A DNA stretch of 64,000 bases from Candidatus Rhodoferax bjergmarkensis. Its GTDB lineage: Bacteria; Pseudomonadota; Gammaproteobacteria; Burkholderiales; Burkholderiaceae_C. The stretch is taken from positions 102,457-166,456 of the forward strand of contig JADJFX010000043.1 of NCBI GenBank assembly GCA_016708345.1, written 5' to 3'. The stretch's first letter is position 1. Each line of letters opens with the position of its first letter. The translations under genes were made by a program, and so were the position numbers. Below are positions 1 through 10,446 of the stretch, piece after piece. Under the pieces are notes generated by a model. The model made no database searches. It was not told where the DNA came from and saw nothing but the letters and a program-made list of their open reading frames with translations.

Positions 1-1
1 G

Positions 2-948
2 GGTGCGGGGTTTAATCCGGATTTTTCTGGCCGGGAAAATATTTACCTCAATGCGGCAGTTCTAGGTTTAACCCAGGCTGAAATTGAGGCGCGCTACGCG
101 AGTATTGTTGAGTTTTCGGGGGTAGGTGAGTTTATTGAGCAGCCGGTCAAAACATATTCGAGTGGTATGTATATGCGTTTGGCGTTTTCAATCGCCACTT
201 GTGTAGATCCCGATATTTTGGTGATTGACGAGGCACTTTCGGTGGGTGATGGTGCGTTTGCACGTAAATCATTTGACCGCATCATGGCGCTGCGGGAGAA
301 GGGTGCGACCATTCTTTTTGTTCGCATTCGATGTACCACATTGATGCCATCTGCGATCAAGCCATTTGGCTGGAGAGCGGCAAGATCAAAATGCTCGGTT
401 CGCCGGGGGATGTGACGCGCGCTTATAGCGCGCAACTCGCTGCATCTGAGGATGCCTCTTCAGTGCCTTTTTCAAATTTATCGGGGCAGGATTTGCCACC
501 CATTTCTTCGGGAAATGCCAGACTGCTCGCTATAGACGCATCGGTCGACGGCGTGAGCGGCAGGTTTCTGAAATTAAGAGCCAGAACATCCACTTTAAGG
601 GTCGATGTGACTTTTCAATGCGATCCAGCATTGCCGTCACCGTCAGTTGCATTTGGCCTAGAAACAATATCTGGCGCATTGGTTTCTAGCAGCAGTACGG
701 TTTTTGATAGCTCGCCGGTTGAGGTATCTGAAAATGGAAAGGGGCACACATGTCTGGTTTTCCCGCAAATGCCGCTTATGCGGGGGAAATACCGTCTGAC
801 CATTTTTTTGGGGTGTGAACGCTCCATCCATCTTTATGACCATGCCCAGTACTGTGTTGAACTTGATGTTACACATGAGGGACTGGAGCAGGGTATTGTC
901 TTTTTGCCTCATGCTTGGGGTGATACCCCCGTCGTGAGCGTTTCTTGA
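2..948 (+). CDS. Polysaccharide ABC transporter ATPase, Wzt type (5' partial, frameshifted)
   Basis: ATP-binding subunit of an O-antigen/capsule-type polysaccharide exporter. The visible part starts after the Walker A region, which lies off the window. It shows the ABC signature YSSGMYMRLAF (about 157-190), Walker B ILVIDE with the following SVGD D-loop (about 218-250), then a beta-rich C-terminal region (about 480-930) like the Wzt carbohydrate-binding domain, which selects the finished glycan chain. The frame changes near 321: restoring one T in GTTCGCATTCG gives the expected H-loop LFVSH and joins to MYHIDAICDQAIWL. A sequencing deletion is the simplest explanation. The next gene starts 2 nt after the stop, consistent with one transcript. 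Confidence 0.85.
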
Positions 949-949
949 G

Positions 950-1906
950 GTGGTTGTTTTGATACGCCGATTGGCAGATAACGAGTTAGATTTGCTGCAA
1001 CCCATGTTTGAAGCTGTTTTCAAGCATCCTGTAAGTCTGGCGTTATTACGCTGGAAGTATGCCTGCCAGCGAGGTGAGTCTTGGATTACACAGACTGCTG
1101 ACGGTCACTTTAGTTTGCATTGCGGGATCTACTTTCGCGACGCTTTGCTGAGTGGTCGCGCTGTGCGAGTGGCACAGTTGGTAGATTTGATGGCACCGCC
1201 AAAGGCTCGGGGCTTGATCCGCACGGAGTCACCTTTTGCGATTTTGATGATGAAAATTCTGGCTGGTTTGCCACGCCCGGACAACCCGCTCGGTGTGGCT
1301 TTGGGTTTTCCCAGCGATCGGGCCATGCGACTGGGCGAACATATGGGGGTATACCGCGCGGTTGATCAAATGATGGAACTTGAATTTGAACCGATGAGCA
1401 GACGCATGGGATCGCGTTGGCGCAACATTTCATCAGTGACTCATGGCGATGCCATGTTGCTGAACCGTGCATGGAAAAAAATGGCTGGCGATTTGACGGA
1501 ATTTGCGCTCGGGGTGCGAGATGTGGCTTATTTACAGCAGCGTTATCTGAATCATCCGGAAAAGAAATACACATTTCTGATGGTGGAAAGCTTTTGGCTG
1601 CGTCAATCCATAGGGCTGGCAGTGATTGGACCCGGTGATGAACGCCGCGAATTGGTTGATGTTGTGTGTGCGTGGAAAGATGTGCCTGAGATCATACGTA
1701 CTGCACAAAATTGGTTGGCAGACAACTTTGGCAAGGTTCTGCATCTGTTCCTCACCGAACGCTTTGCCCGCCAACTTGCACCTTTAGCCGTTCGCTGCGA
1801 ATCCACTCAGTTTCGCATCATGGGCAATCCTTTTTCGCCTCAGTCCTCGATTGCATCACAGCAGGGGCGCTGGTGGCTTACTGGCGGCGATACGGACTAC
1901 CGTTGA
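950..1906 (+). CDS. GNAT/FemAB-like putative acyltransferase
   Basis: A 318-residue soluble protein starting at GTG (950), 1 nt after the exporter ATPase stop; a TTG at 959 is an alternative start. The N-terminus (RRLADNELDLLQPMFEAVF..) and the fold-like alternation LGVALGFPSDRAMRLGEHMGVYR resemble GNAT-fold proteins found in polysaccharide clusters, where they transfer acyl or aminoacyl groups to sugars. I see no unambiguous acetyl-CoA loop, so the substrate is unknown. Its location between a Wzt-type ATPase and a lipid acyltransferase suggests it decorates the exported glycan; that is inference. Confidence 0.5.
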   Translation: MVVLIRRLADNELDLLQPMFEAVFKHPVSLALLRWKYACQRGESWITQTADGHFSLHCGIYFRDALLSGRAVRVAQLVDLMAPPKARGLIRTESPFAILMMKILAGLPRPDNPLGVALGFPSDRAMRLGEHMGVYRAVDQMMELEFEPMSRRMGSRWRNISSVTHGDAMLLNRAWKKMAGDLTEFALGVRDVAYLQQRYLNHPEKKYTFLMVESFWLRQSIGLAVIGPGDERRELVDVVCAWKDVPEIIRTAQNWLADNFGKVLHLFLTERFARQLAPLAVRCESTQFRIMGNPFSPQSSIASQQGRWWLTGGDTDYR

Positions 1907-1930
1907 GACAGTACCATTTTTAGCCCCGTC

Positions 1931-2839
1931 ATGGAACCAGAGCTGATTAGATTTGCCAAAAGTTACCGCAGGTTATTGCGCATGCTTACCCTTTGGGCAA
2001 GGGTTTTTAAAAAACACTTGCAATCACGCGTCATCTTCAGCATTGGACGATGGCTGAGTCCTTTTCAATTACACAGCGATCGAATTCGCAGGTCTATGGG
2101 TTTGGCTCTGCCTAGCATCAACGTTATTCATTACTGGCACGAATGGCTCAATAGTCATATCCGGTTTATTCTTGATTTTTTAACTTATCGTTCACTTGAT
2201 ATTGATTGGGTGAAACGTAATGTTGATGTGCCTGACCCAACGTTGTTGGCAGCGCTGCGAAATTCGGGTGGCCTTTTGCTAACCTACCATTCTCATCATC
2301 AAAATACATTATGTTGCGCATTAGGTTTAGAAGGTATAACAATTTCCGCTATTGCTGCAAAACCTGAAGACTCTCCCCTGTTTCAGTACATAGGACGCTG
2401 GTCGACCAAGGTAAATTCTGACTCCGAATTACATTTCAATGGTGGTAGCTATATTTTTACCAATAACTTGCGCAAACTGCTTCATGCAACACGCGACTTG
2501 CTTGCAAAAAAAGAGGTTATTGTTTGTTTGTGTGACTTTAATCAGCCAAGAACAGGCATTCATGTCAGCGCCAAACTTTTTGGTCGCCTGATTTCGCCGC
2601 CAACCGGTGCCATAGACATCGCCCTCAAGCACCATGCCCCTATTTATGCTGCAATGTTTGCCCCAAAAAATGGCAAACTTACCCTGGAACTTAAACGCTT
2701 GGAAGATTCCGGTGAGCTAGAAGCTGTCGTTACCGGATATTTTTCTTTTCTTGAATCTTGCATTCGCACCAACCCCGCCTGTTGGCAGGGTTGGGAGTGG
2801 TTTGAAAATCTCCCATCAGCAGAACAGAACAATCCATGA
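1931..2839 (+). CDS. Lysophospholipid/lipid A acyltransferase-like protein (LPLAT, LpxL/HtrB-like)
   Basis: 302 residues. A basic N-terminal segment is followed by LLLTYHSHHQNT (residues about 114-125), in the position of the catalytic H-x4-(D/E) block of LpxL/HtrB acyltransferases, and by VCLCDFNQPRTG...LISPPTGAIDIALKHHAPIYAAM, resembling the acceptor-binding and substrate-gate region of that family. The usual acidic residue of H-x4-D is not clear here (a Q occupies the place), so catalysis by the canonical dyad is uncertain. The protein probably acts at the inner face of the cytoplasmic membrane. The last 4 nt overlap the next gene (ATGA), a translationally coupled arrangement. Confidence 0.5.
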   Translation: MEPELIRFAKSYRRLLRMLTLWARVFKKHLQSRVIFSIGRWLSPFQLHSDRIRRSMGLALPSINVIHYWHEWLNSHIRFILDFLTYRSLDIDWVKRNVDVPDPTLLAALRNSGGLLLTYHSHHQNTLCCALGLEGITISAIAAKPEDSPLFQYIGRWSTKVNSDSELHFNGGSYIFTNNLRKLLHATRDLLAKKEVIVCLCDFNQPRTGIHVSAKLFGRLISPPTGAIDIALKHHAPIYAAMFAPKNGKLTLELKRLEDSGELEAVVTGYFSFLESCIRTNPACWQGWEWFENLPSAEQNNP

Positions 2840-4095
2840 CCACACCACCTGCAAACGCCCACTTGAACCCAGCTTACGCTTCGGAAGATATAACTGCCGT
2901 GTGGGAGCATTGTCATGCTCACCTGCAGCCGCTTGAAGATGCATTGCCTGTTGCTGGCGACGACGTTCTCATAAAGATCAATGCCCACATCCGTATCGGT
3001 CAGGATACTTGGTTTGATATGGCAACGATTAGTTATGACCGTGTATTGAGGCGTTTTTTTCTGACTCAACAAGACCGACTGGCAATGCTGAGGGATCGCA
3101 CCGATTTAATGAATACACCGGTGACTGCTGTCAATGCTCGTTTGTGGTCGAAAACACCGACGATGATCAACATCGAACCCACGACACGTTGCAATTTCAG
3201 TTGCTGGTACTGCGTTGGCCGACATATGCAGCAAGATGATATCCGGCTGGAAGACTTTGGACGCATGCTGGATAACTTCCCCGAAGTCAAGACGATCGCC
3301 TTGGTCGGCGAAGGTGAACCGCTCATGCACAAGGATTTTTTCGACATGGCCCAAATGGCCAAAGACCGGGGTATCCGGGTCATGATTATTTCGAATGGCT
3401 CTGCTTTTAGTCAAAGTGTGATTAAGAAACTGTGTGAAACAGAAGTTGCTTACGTTTCGATTTCCATTGATTCTTTTGATCCTGCCACTTTTGCAGAATC
3501 TCGCATAGACGGTGACCTCGAAAAAATTTTGCGGGGTATCAAACAGCTCAGGGATTATCGGGATGCAAATGGTTTCAAGTTTCCCAAAATTGCCCTGAAG
3601 GGAACCTTGTTTAGCCATACCATTGATCAGTTACCCGCTATTGTCGATTTGGCAAAGAAAAGCGGTGTCGAAATATTTGAGAGCTTTCAGGCACTCAACC
3701 CGATGAAAAATTATGTGCGAATCTACCCGAAAGGGCAAGCACCTCAGCTGCCGGTTGCCAACCGCGTTGCCCAAGCCATTGAGCGCGATAGCGTGTATGG
3801 GCGTGAGCAGCTTCAGCCAATGAATGATTTTTTGGCAGAAAACAACATTGATTTTTCAAAACCTGTATTAAATAATCCCTTGCGCAAGAACTGCGATGAA
3901 ACATGGCTTTATTCATTACTGTCCGGTGATGTAACGCCTTGCTGTCAGATTAAAACGCCCATCAGCCCACGCTGGAATATCTTCAACAACCGTGTCGCTG
4001 ACATACTTGCTGATTTGGAATATGAAAATGTTCGATTCAATCTTTGGAATGGAATCTTCCCCGTGTACTGCGACGGATGTTGGAAAACCCAATGA
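2836..4095 (+). CDS. Radical SAM/SPASM domain protein
   Basis: 419 residues. The radical SAM cluster motif C-x3-C-x2-C is explicit at C119, C123 and C126 (CNFSCWYC), preceded by MINIEPTTRC, and followed by the SAM-binding strand ALVGEGEPLMHKDFF. C-terminal cysteines C353, C369-C370, C412 and C415 (ending YCDGCWK) match a SPASM/Twitch auxiliary Fe-S site. An N-terminal extension of about 100 residues has no recognised domain. In glycan clusters such enzymes may modify a sugar, lipid or peptide by radical chemistry; nothing in the sequence identifies the substrate. It overlaps the acyltransferase stop by 4 nt. Confidence 0.85.
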   Translation: MTTPPANAHLNPAYASEDITAVWEHCHAHLQPLEDALPVAGDDVLIKINAHIRIGQDTWFDMATISYDRVLRRFFLTQQDRLAMLRDRTDLMNTPVTAVNARLWSKTPTMINIEPTTRCNFSCWYCVGRHMQQDDIRLEDFGRMLDNFPEVKTIALVGEGEPLMHKDFFDMAQMAKDRGIRVMIISNGSAFSQSVIKKLCETEVAYVSISIDSFDPATFAESRIDGDLEKILRGIKQLRDYRDANGFKFPKIALKGTLFSHTIDQLPAIVDLAKKSGVEIFESFQALNPMKNYVRIYPKGQAPQLPVANRVAQAIERDSVYGREQLQPMNDFLAENNIDFSKPVLNNPLRKNCDETWLYSLLSGDVTPCCQIKTPISPRWNIFNNRVADILADLEYENVRFNLWNGIFPVYCDGCWKTQ

Positions 4096-4152
4096 TTTGT
4101 TTATTCCTTTACCTATTCCGTTAAGCTGTAATTAATCTAATACTGGTGCATC

Positions 4153-5946
4153 TTGGAGTCAACGCTCGTCCCTTATAGTGCATGCCACGAACTACCAGCA
4201 CGGAGTGTATTGGTTCTTGCACCTCATCCAGACGATGAGGTATTTGGTTGCGGGGGCGCGATCATTCGGCATCTTTACTCAGGGTGTCCGGTTTCTGTGA
4301 TAGTGGTTAGCGACGGGGCTTTCGGTGCAGACGAAAATCAACTACCCCATGTGATTTTGACGCGAGAGGCAGAAAGTTGCGCAGCGGCTGCGCTCCTTGG
4401 CTATCCTGCACCCACTTTTTGGCGCTTGCCAGACCGTGGAATCGAGTACGGAGAACTGCTTGTGAGCCGTGTGATGCAAGCCATAAATTCTTCGAATGCA
4501 GACTTGGTTTATGCACCGGCGCTGTCAGAAATGCACCCAGATCATCGGTCGTTAGCCATGGTCGCGGTTGAGGCTGCGCGTCGCCTTGGCGCGAGAGTGC
4601 GGTTGGCAATGTACGAGGTTGGCGTGCCTTTGTCGCCAAATGTTTTGCTCGACATCACCTCAGTGGCTGCGCTCAAACTCCAAGCCATGCGTTGTTTTAA
4701 ATCCCAGCTGACCGTCCAAGCTTACGATGACCACATCGTCGCGCTCAATCGATTTCGAACCTATACATTGCCGGCCAATGTACGAATGGCGGAAGCGTTC
4801 CGCCTGCACAATGGATCAGACCTATCACTTTCAACACTCCCCCTGTTTGAGTCGGAATATGTTCGGCAATCAAAGCTTGGACTTCCCTTGTGGGGCGCGC
4901 GCGATATTCCACTCATCAGTGTGGTCGTGCACAGCATGTGCACCGAAAGTCTCAAAGATGCGCTTGACTCACTGAGTCTGCAGACTTATCAAAACATTGA
5001 AGTGGTGGTGGTCAATGCAAGAGGGGGGGAGCACCCGCCGATTGGATTGCGCTGCGGACGATTTCCCATGAGGTTGATTTGTGACAATGAAGGCCCTCTT
5101 ACTCAGAGCGATGCAATCAATGCTGGGCTTAGCAATACAACGGGAGAGTTTCTGGCTTTCTTAGATGATGAGAGCGTCTTGGATCCAGATCACTATTCAA
5201 GCCTCGTTGAGGTTTGGAAATCTCATGTCCCGAATTGCGTCATTGCTTACAGCGGAGTTAGAACCAAATCAAGTCGTGGCAGGAATGCCACCGTAACTCA
5301 AGAGTGCATGATTCAAACTGAAGTGAATCTGATCCAACTATTGTTCGGCGGGTTTGTATCCGTCAACGCTCTTCTTGTTCCTCGAACCTTGATCGCAAAT
5401 GGTGTTATGTTTGATGAGGAACTTATCCCTTATGAGCACTCCGATTTCTGGATTCAACTGGCTGATCTCGCTCCATTTATTTACAGTGGGCGCGTTACAG
5501 CTGCAACACATCATTCACCGGAACCACTTTGTGTTAATAAGGGGCAATTGAAATTTTTGCACAAGTGGGTGCTTCAATTGGATGAAAATAAGCTGTCCGA
5601 TTTATCACGGTTTTTATTAAAAAAAGAAGCTGCTTATCTGGAAAATTTATTGCAATTGCAATTAAAAAGTACTGCACAAGACCAATTGAGAACATCTCTA
5701 ACTGACATGCAAGTCAAAGTAGATTCCTTATCCACTAAAAATATGGAACTGGTGCATAAAGTTACTCAGTTGGAACAATTCCTCGTGATCGCACAAGATG
5801 AAATCCAGGCACTCAGAACATCCACCAGTTGGCGTCTGACGGGTCCTATGCGTTTTTTGTTCGGCAATTTTTGCGACTTATTCAACTCAGCAACTTCCAT
5901 AAAAGTCACCGAATTAAACATCGTACCGAATGACAGAAATTATTAA
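4153..5946 (+). CDS. PIG-L deacetylase - GT2 glycosyltransferase fusion with C-terminal coiled coil
   Basis: 597 residues starting at TTG (4153); no in-frame ATG or GTG lies between the upstream stop codon and this point. Residues 15-230 are a PIG-L/LmbE N-acetyl-sugar deacetylase with an intact zinc motif H25-P-D27-D28-E29 and the second ligand block H128-P-D-H131. Residues about 250-430 are a GT-A family-2 glycosyltransferase (ISVVVHS start, metal motif D338-D-E340). Residues about 490-560 are coiled coil, and the tail SWRLTGPMRFLF is a motif seen at the ends of other coiled-coil glycosyltransferases. The fusion suggests coupled sugar deacetylation and transfer. It is paralogous to the next gene along its whole length. 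Confidence 0.85.
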   Translation: MESTLVPYSACHELPARSVLVLAPHPDDEVFGCGGAIIRHLYSGCPVSVIVVSDGAFGADENQLPHVILTREAESCAAAALLGYPAPTFWRLPDRGIEYGELLVSRVMQAINSSNADLVYAPALSEMHPDHRSLAMVAVEAARRLGARVRLAMYEVGVPLSPNVLLDITSVAALKLQAMRCFKSQLTVQAYDDHIVALNRFRTYTLPANVRMAEAFRLHNGSDLSLSTLPLFESEYVRQSKLGLPLWGARDIPLISVVVHSMCTESLKDALDSLSLQTYQNIEVVVVNARGGEHPPIGLRCGRFPMRLICDNEGPLTQSDAINAGLSNTTGEFLAFLDDESVLDPDHYSSLVEVWKSHVPNCVIAYSGVRTKSSRGRNATVTQECMIQTEVNLIQLLFGGFVSVNALLVPRTLIANGVMFDEELIPYEHSDFWIQLADLAPFIYSGRVTAATHHSPEPLCVNKGQLKFLHKWVLQLDENKLSDLSRFLLKKEAAYLENLLQLQLKSTAQDQLRTSLTDMQVKVDSLSTKNMELVHKVTQLEQFLVIAQDEIQALRTSTSWRLTGPMRFLFGNFCDLFNSATSIKVTELNIVPNDRNY

Positions 5947-8892
5947 AAACTCCCCCCCAACGAGGTTCTGCACAAAATTGAAAGCCGCAGAGTGCTGGTT
6001 TTCGCGGCCCACCCGACTGATGCGATCATTGGCTGTGCCGGTGCGGTCATGCGCCATGTCGATGCTGGTGATGCATTGCGCATCATCGTTGCAACCAACA
6101 ATGCAGCACATGCTGTCGATGTTCAGCGTGTGGATCGAGCAAAACAATTGTGGGCAGCGTCGTGTAGCGCGGCAAAAATTCTTGGGTGCAGTGAACCCGA
6201 ATCTTTGAAACTGCCCCATGGGTGCCTTGTGTATGGTGAAGACTTGGTGCAACGCATAGTCGCCATGATTGAAGCAGACGAAATAGAGCTTGTTTATGTG
6301 ACTTCGATTTTTGAGAAGGGCATCAACCGTCACGCACTTGCAATGTCTGTGGTTGAAGCCGTAAGGCGCAGTCGCGGCGGAGTCAAGTTGGCTATGTATG
6401 CGCTGTACACGCCAATGCCTCGAAGAAACATTGTGATCGACGTTAGTGATTGCCTAGAGCGCAAAGAGAAAGCTATTGCGTGCCTTTCATCGCTATTGAA
6501 TGATTATTCAAGTTGCCAGCAAGAAAGCGAATCTGATCAATTTTGGAGTCGAGAATCTGAGGAACATTTGGATTCCGAAGAAGCCTACTTTGTATCGATT
6601 TCGGACATTTTGAAAAGTGATTTTTTGGAGATTTATTCATCGGAATATTGGCGACAGAACGTTAAAGGTTTAACCTTCAATAATCCAAGCAGCCCAAAGG
6701 TTAGCGTTATCGTGCGTAGCGTGGATCGTCCATATTTGCAGGATGCACTCAATTCCTTGGCACTTCAAACCTATCCCACTCTTGAAGTGTTGGTAATTAA
6801 TGCTCGTGGAACAGCGCACACTTTTCTAGGTACAAATTGCGGACGTTTCCCGCAAACGCTCCTCAGCACTGGCGCACCTATGAATCGCGTCCAAGCTGCT
6901 AACTTTGGCTTGGTCAACGCAACAGGGGAATACATCTTATTTCTGGACGATGATGATTGGCTTGCGCCAAACCACGTTTCAGGATTGATTGCTGCACTTC
7001 AGAATAATCGAAACAATCAAGTCGCTTATGCAGGAGTCAGCGTTCGAGACGAGAACCGCAAGGAAATGGCGATTTTGCCATTTAACTGGAATTACAGCGC
7101 GGGACGTTTACGCAGTGGAAACTATATCCCTATTCACGCCATGATCTTTGCCCGCTCCCTGTTGGAGCGCGGTGTGCATTTCGATGAATCCTTTGACGTC
7201 TACGAAGACTGGGATTTTATTTTGCAGCTTTCGCAGCTGACTGAATTCTCGCATGTTGACACCGTTAGCGCCTATTACCGCGCAAGTGGCACATCCGGTG
7301 TGGGTATTCATGCAGATGCGGCTCTTCAACATCAAAGCAGGGTTCGAATATTTGAAAAATGGGGGCATATGTGGTCTGGCGAGCAGCTTGACGCTATGGT
7401 GCAGTCCACCATTAGTTTCGAAAAAGAAAAGCACCTCCAACAGCAACAGAATACTCTAGGTCAGCTAGAGCAGGCTCACCTAGCGCTCACAGATGCACAC
7501 TCCAAACTGAATGCCGTACATTCAGATTACAAAAACCTCGATGCAGAACTAACTCAATCGCGCACAAAGTTAGCGCAATCAAATGCCCAACTAGACCGTG
7601 TTAATTTGAATCTGGAAGCAAAAAATGATCAGCTTGAGAAATTGACGCTATCCATCAGTGAGCTGGAAAAGCAACTGGTTGCCAAAGACCTTGATCTTCA
7701 AATCATCAACGGTCGCCTATTTGACATGATTCACTCTGCGAGTTGGAGAGTAAGCGCGCCTATCAGATGGTTTGGCGAAGCCAAAGTAAATTTGAAGCAC
7801 GGTATTTACAAAATTATTGCTTCCATTATTGGTAAAAAAACGTGGCCAGCGGGTCCACCAATCGTCACACAAGGATTCTGCGGTGAAGAAATCACCAAAC
7901 CTGCTTCTACCGGTAAGCGCCCCCTTGTTTCAGTTATTATGCCTGTATATAACGCTTGCCGGGCGGACAAACGTTTTTTGCTGCGTGCCATAGAGAGTAT
8001 CGCCAATCAAACCTACAGCAATGTAGAACTCATCATCGTCAATGACGGTTCAACTGACGATACCCAAGCAGTGTGTCAAGAGTATTTATCTCTTCACCCC
8101 AATCTGCGTGCACAATTTCTGAATAAAAAGAATGGCGGTCAATCGGAAGCAAGAAACTTTGATGCTAAGGCCTGCAATGTTGACTATGTCGGGTTTCTCG
8201 ATCAAGACGATGAATGGTATGAAAACAAACTGGAACAGGTTATTCCGTGGCTTGAAAACGAAAACATCGACGTAATTTACACGGATTCCGACAGCATAGA
8301 TGGAGACGATAAGGTAACCTTAGGAAGCATCCACAAGAAGCATAATTGCGGGTGGCCTCATCCTAAAAAATCAATTGATGATATTTTGTTTAAAGATATT
8401 TTCGTGATGCCCGGACTCATGACAATAAAAAAGACTGCTTTCGATAAAATTGGTGGATTCGATGCAAAACTTTCTGGCTATGAAGACGACGACTTATTTC
8501 TGAGACTTTTCGAAACCTGCCGCATTTTTTATTTACCAACACCAACTTTGCGATGGAGAATGTATGGCGACAATTACAGCTTCTCGCACAGAATGCTCAC
8601 AAGTCGCTCCTATTACTGGAAGAAGCTACTTACAAACTATACAAACGGTGGTAAAGATGAGCTAAGAACGCAAATGATTTCACTGAGGTTTTTCTGGGAG
8701 TTTTTAAATCAATCCGTAGCGCAGTATCTCGTCAACAGTGAACTATGCTGGGCAAGTTTAAACGGTGCCAAGGAAATTTCCCCCTACCTTCCCAGAATGC
8801 CACGAATATTGTTTTCTTTGATTTTTCTTTTGCCGAACAAAATTATTCTCGAATCAATTGTGCGTGGGAGAAAGTTGATTCGAAGCACGTAA
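5930..8892 (+). CDS. Degenerate PIG-L domain - GT2 - coiled coil - GT2 fusion (probable N-terminal frameshift)
   Basis: About 985 residues. The open frame alone would start at GTG 5992, directly inside the first beta strand (VLVFAAHP). An ATG at 5930 followed by a C7 tract (about 5952-5958) gives a natural N-terminus (MTEIIKNSPP..NEVLHKIESRR) if one C is restored, overlapping the upstream gene by 17 nt. Domains: PIG-L fold (to about 6600) with the motif changed to HPTDA and the H-P-D-H block replaced by G-I-N-R; GT2 domain 1 (about 6700-7300, LDDDDW); coiled coil (about 7400-7700); SWRVSAPIRWFG; GT2 domain 2 (about 7920-8500, MPVYN, NDGSTDD, DQDDEW). It is probably a bifunctional glycosyltransferase with a dead deacetylase domain. 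Confidence 0.8.
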
Positions 8893-9142
8893 TCCAATTT
8901 CACGAAACAACGATTGTTTTGTTTGATGGCATATTGATGCATCTGGACACGAGCAAGTTGTCGACCATAGCGCTGTGTATAAAGCAGCTAATTGATCACT
9001 TGGTGGAGATTATCGACCTGATTTTCATGATTCGGAAGGCAATACGCTTCCAATGCTTGCAAATTCATTCTTTCAAGTTAAAGACCAAATTGCATGTCAT
9101 GCAGTATGTGTGTAATGAAGACGCTCTGAAAAGTTGTGTGCA

Positions 9143-10383
9143 ATGAGCCCGGATAAGCTGCCCCCACGCACAGCCATGGTGGTTTTCCTCGTCTTCGCCT
9201 TTGCATACTTCTTGTCCACACTGATTCGTGCCATCACCGCCACGCTGGCCCCTGTGCTGACGCAAGAATTTTCCTTGAATGCACGCGATTTGGGTCTGTT
9301 GGCGGGGGCTTATTTTTTGGGGTTTTCCATGACCCAATTGCCTATGGGGCATTGGCTGGATCGGTTTGGTCCCAAAAGGGTCATCGTCTGCTTCTTGATG
9401 TTTGCCGTGCTTGGATGTGCGGCATTTTCGATGGCAACTAGTTTTACCGGCCTGCTTGCTGCGCGATTTGTCTGTGGTGTTGGTGTCAGTGCCTGTTTGA
9501 TGGCACCCCTGACAGGGTATCGCCGCTGGTTTGCAGCCGGTACGCAAATGCGGGCGAATTCCTGGATGCTGATGACCGGTTCGCTGGGCATGGTGGCGTC
9601 TACTTTGCCGGTGCAGTGGTTGATTCCCGTTGTCGGGTGGCGTGGATTGTTTGCATGCCTGGCGCTGCTGGTGCTGTCGTGCATCGCACTGATTGCCCGG
9701 CTCGTGCCCAAGTGGGGGGAGGTGGTGATGACGGATGCGCCAGAGCACGAATCCAAACCGGGGTATGCCGAAGTGTGGCGGCATCCCTACTTTCGAAAAA
9801 TGGCACCCATCGGATTCTTTTTGCTAGGGGGCCAGATTGCCATGCAAACCCTGTGGGTGGTGCCCTGGATGGTCAAGGTGACGGGTTGCAGCAGTCAGCA
9901 AGCTGCCAGTGGCCTGTTTGGGCTCAATGTGGCCATGCTCTGCACATTTGGACTCTGGGGTTTTCCAGCCCATGGCTTGCCCGCCGAGGACTGCATGCGG
10001 ATCGACTGATTGCGCTATTTTTGCCTTGGAGCTTTGCTTTTCTTGCTATTGTTATTATAGCTGGTCCCGCACTATCTACGGGCGCAGCAGCCATTTTTAC
10101 CTTGTATTGTGTCAGTTGCACTGTGGTTTCACTGGCGCAGCCAGCCGTGAGCATGGCTTTTGCTCCTGCACTGGCCGGGCGAGCGCTTTCAGCCTACAAC
10201 CTGCTGATATTTGCCGGTGTTTTTGTTGTTCAATGGGGTATCGGTTTGGCCGTGGATGGGTTCATGGCCATTGGGCTCACCGAAATACAGGCTTTCCAAG
10301 GGGCCATGAGCGGATTTTTAGTCTGTTCTGGCGCATCGTATGCCTATTTCCTGAGTGCAAAAAGCCATAATCAACACTCCTGA
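9143..10383 (+). CDS. MFS transporter (frameshifted)
   Basis: Twelve-helix major facilitator permease of the inner membrane. The N-half carries GHWLDRFGPKR, the classical MFS loop 2-3 motif. ATG 9143 is chosen over TTG 9134 because it directly precedes SPDKLPPRTAMVVFLVF. The frame breaks near 9964: adding one T to the T4 tract joins FGLWGF to SSPWLARRGLHADRLIALFLP and restores helices 8-12 to the stop at 10383. Substrate unknown. A copy of the dispersed repeat lies in-frame near 10043-10085 (residues around FLAIVIIAGPALSTG). The PTS operon follows in the same direction. Confidence 0.8.
10043..10085 (-). repeat. Dispersed repeat copy inside the MFS gene
   Basis: TTGCTATTGTTATTATAGCTGGTCCCGCACTATCTACGGGCGC, the reverse orientation of the consensus (AGCTAT core and GCGC). 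It codes for part of a membrane helix, so either the element was accommodated or the resemblance is partly by chance; this is the weakest of the listed copies. Confidence 0.4.
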
Positions 10384-10446
10384 GGCTGCATAGGCTAGGG
10401 TTGACCTTAATTGATGGCTGCCACAAACCCCGCAATGATGGACGTT

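Noticed and set aside
8745..9146. 133-codon open frame bridging the last fusion gene and the MFS gene
   Set aside because: It starts inside the glycosyltransferase gene in another frame, has no ribosome-binding site and no recognisable family; more likely chance in AT-rich DNA.
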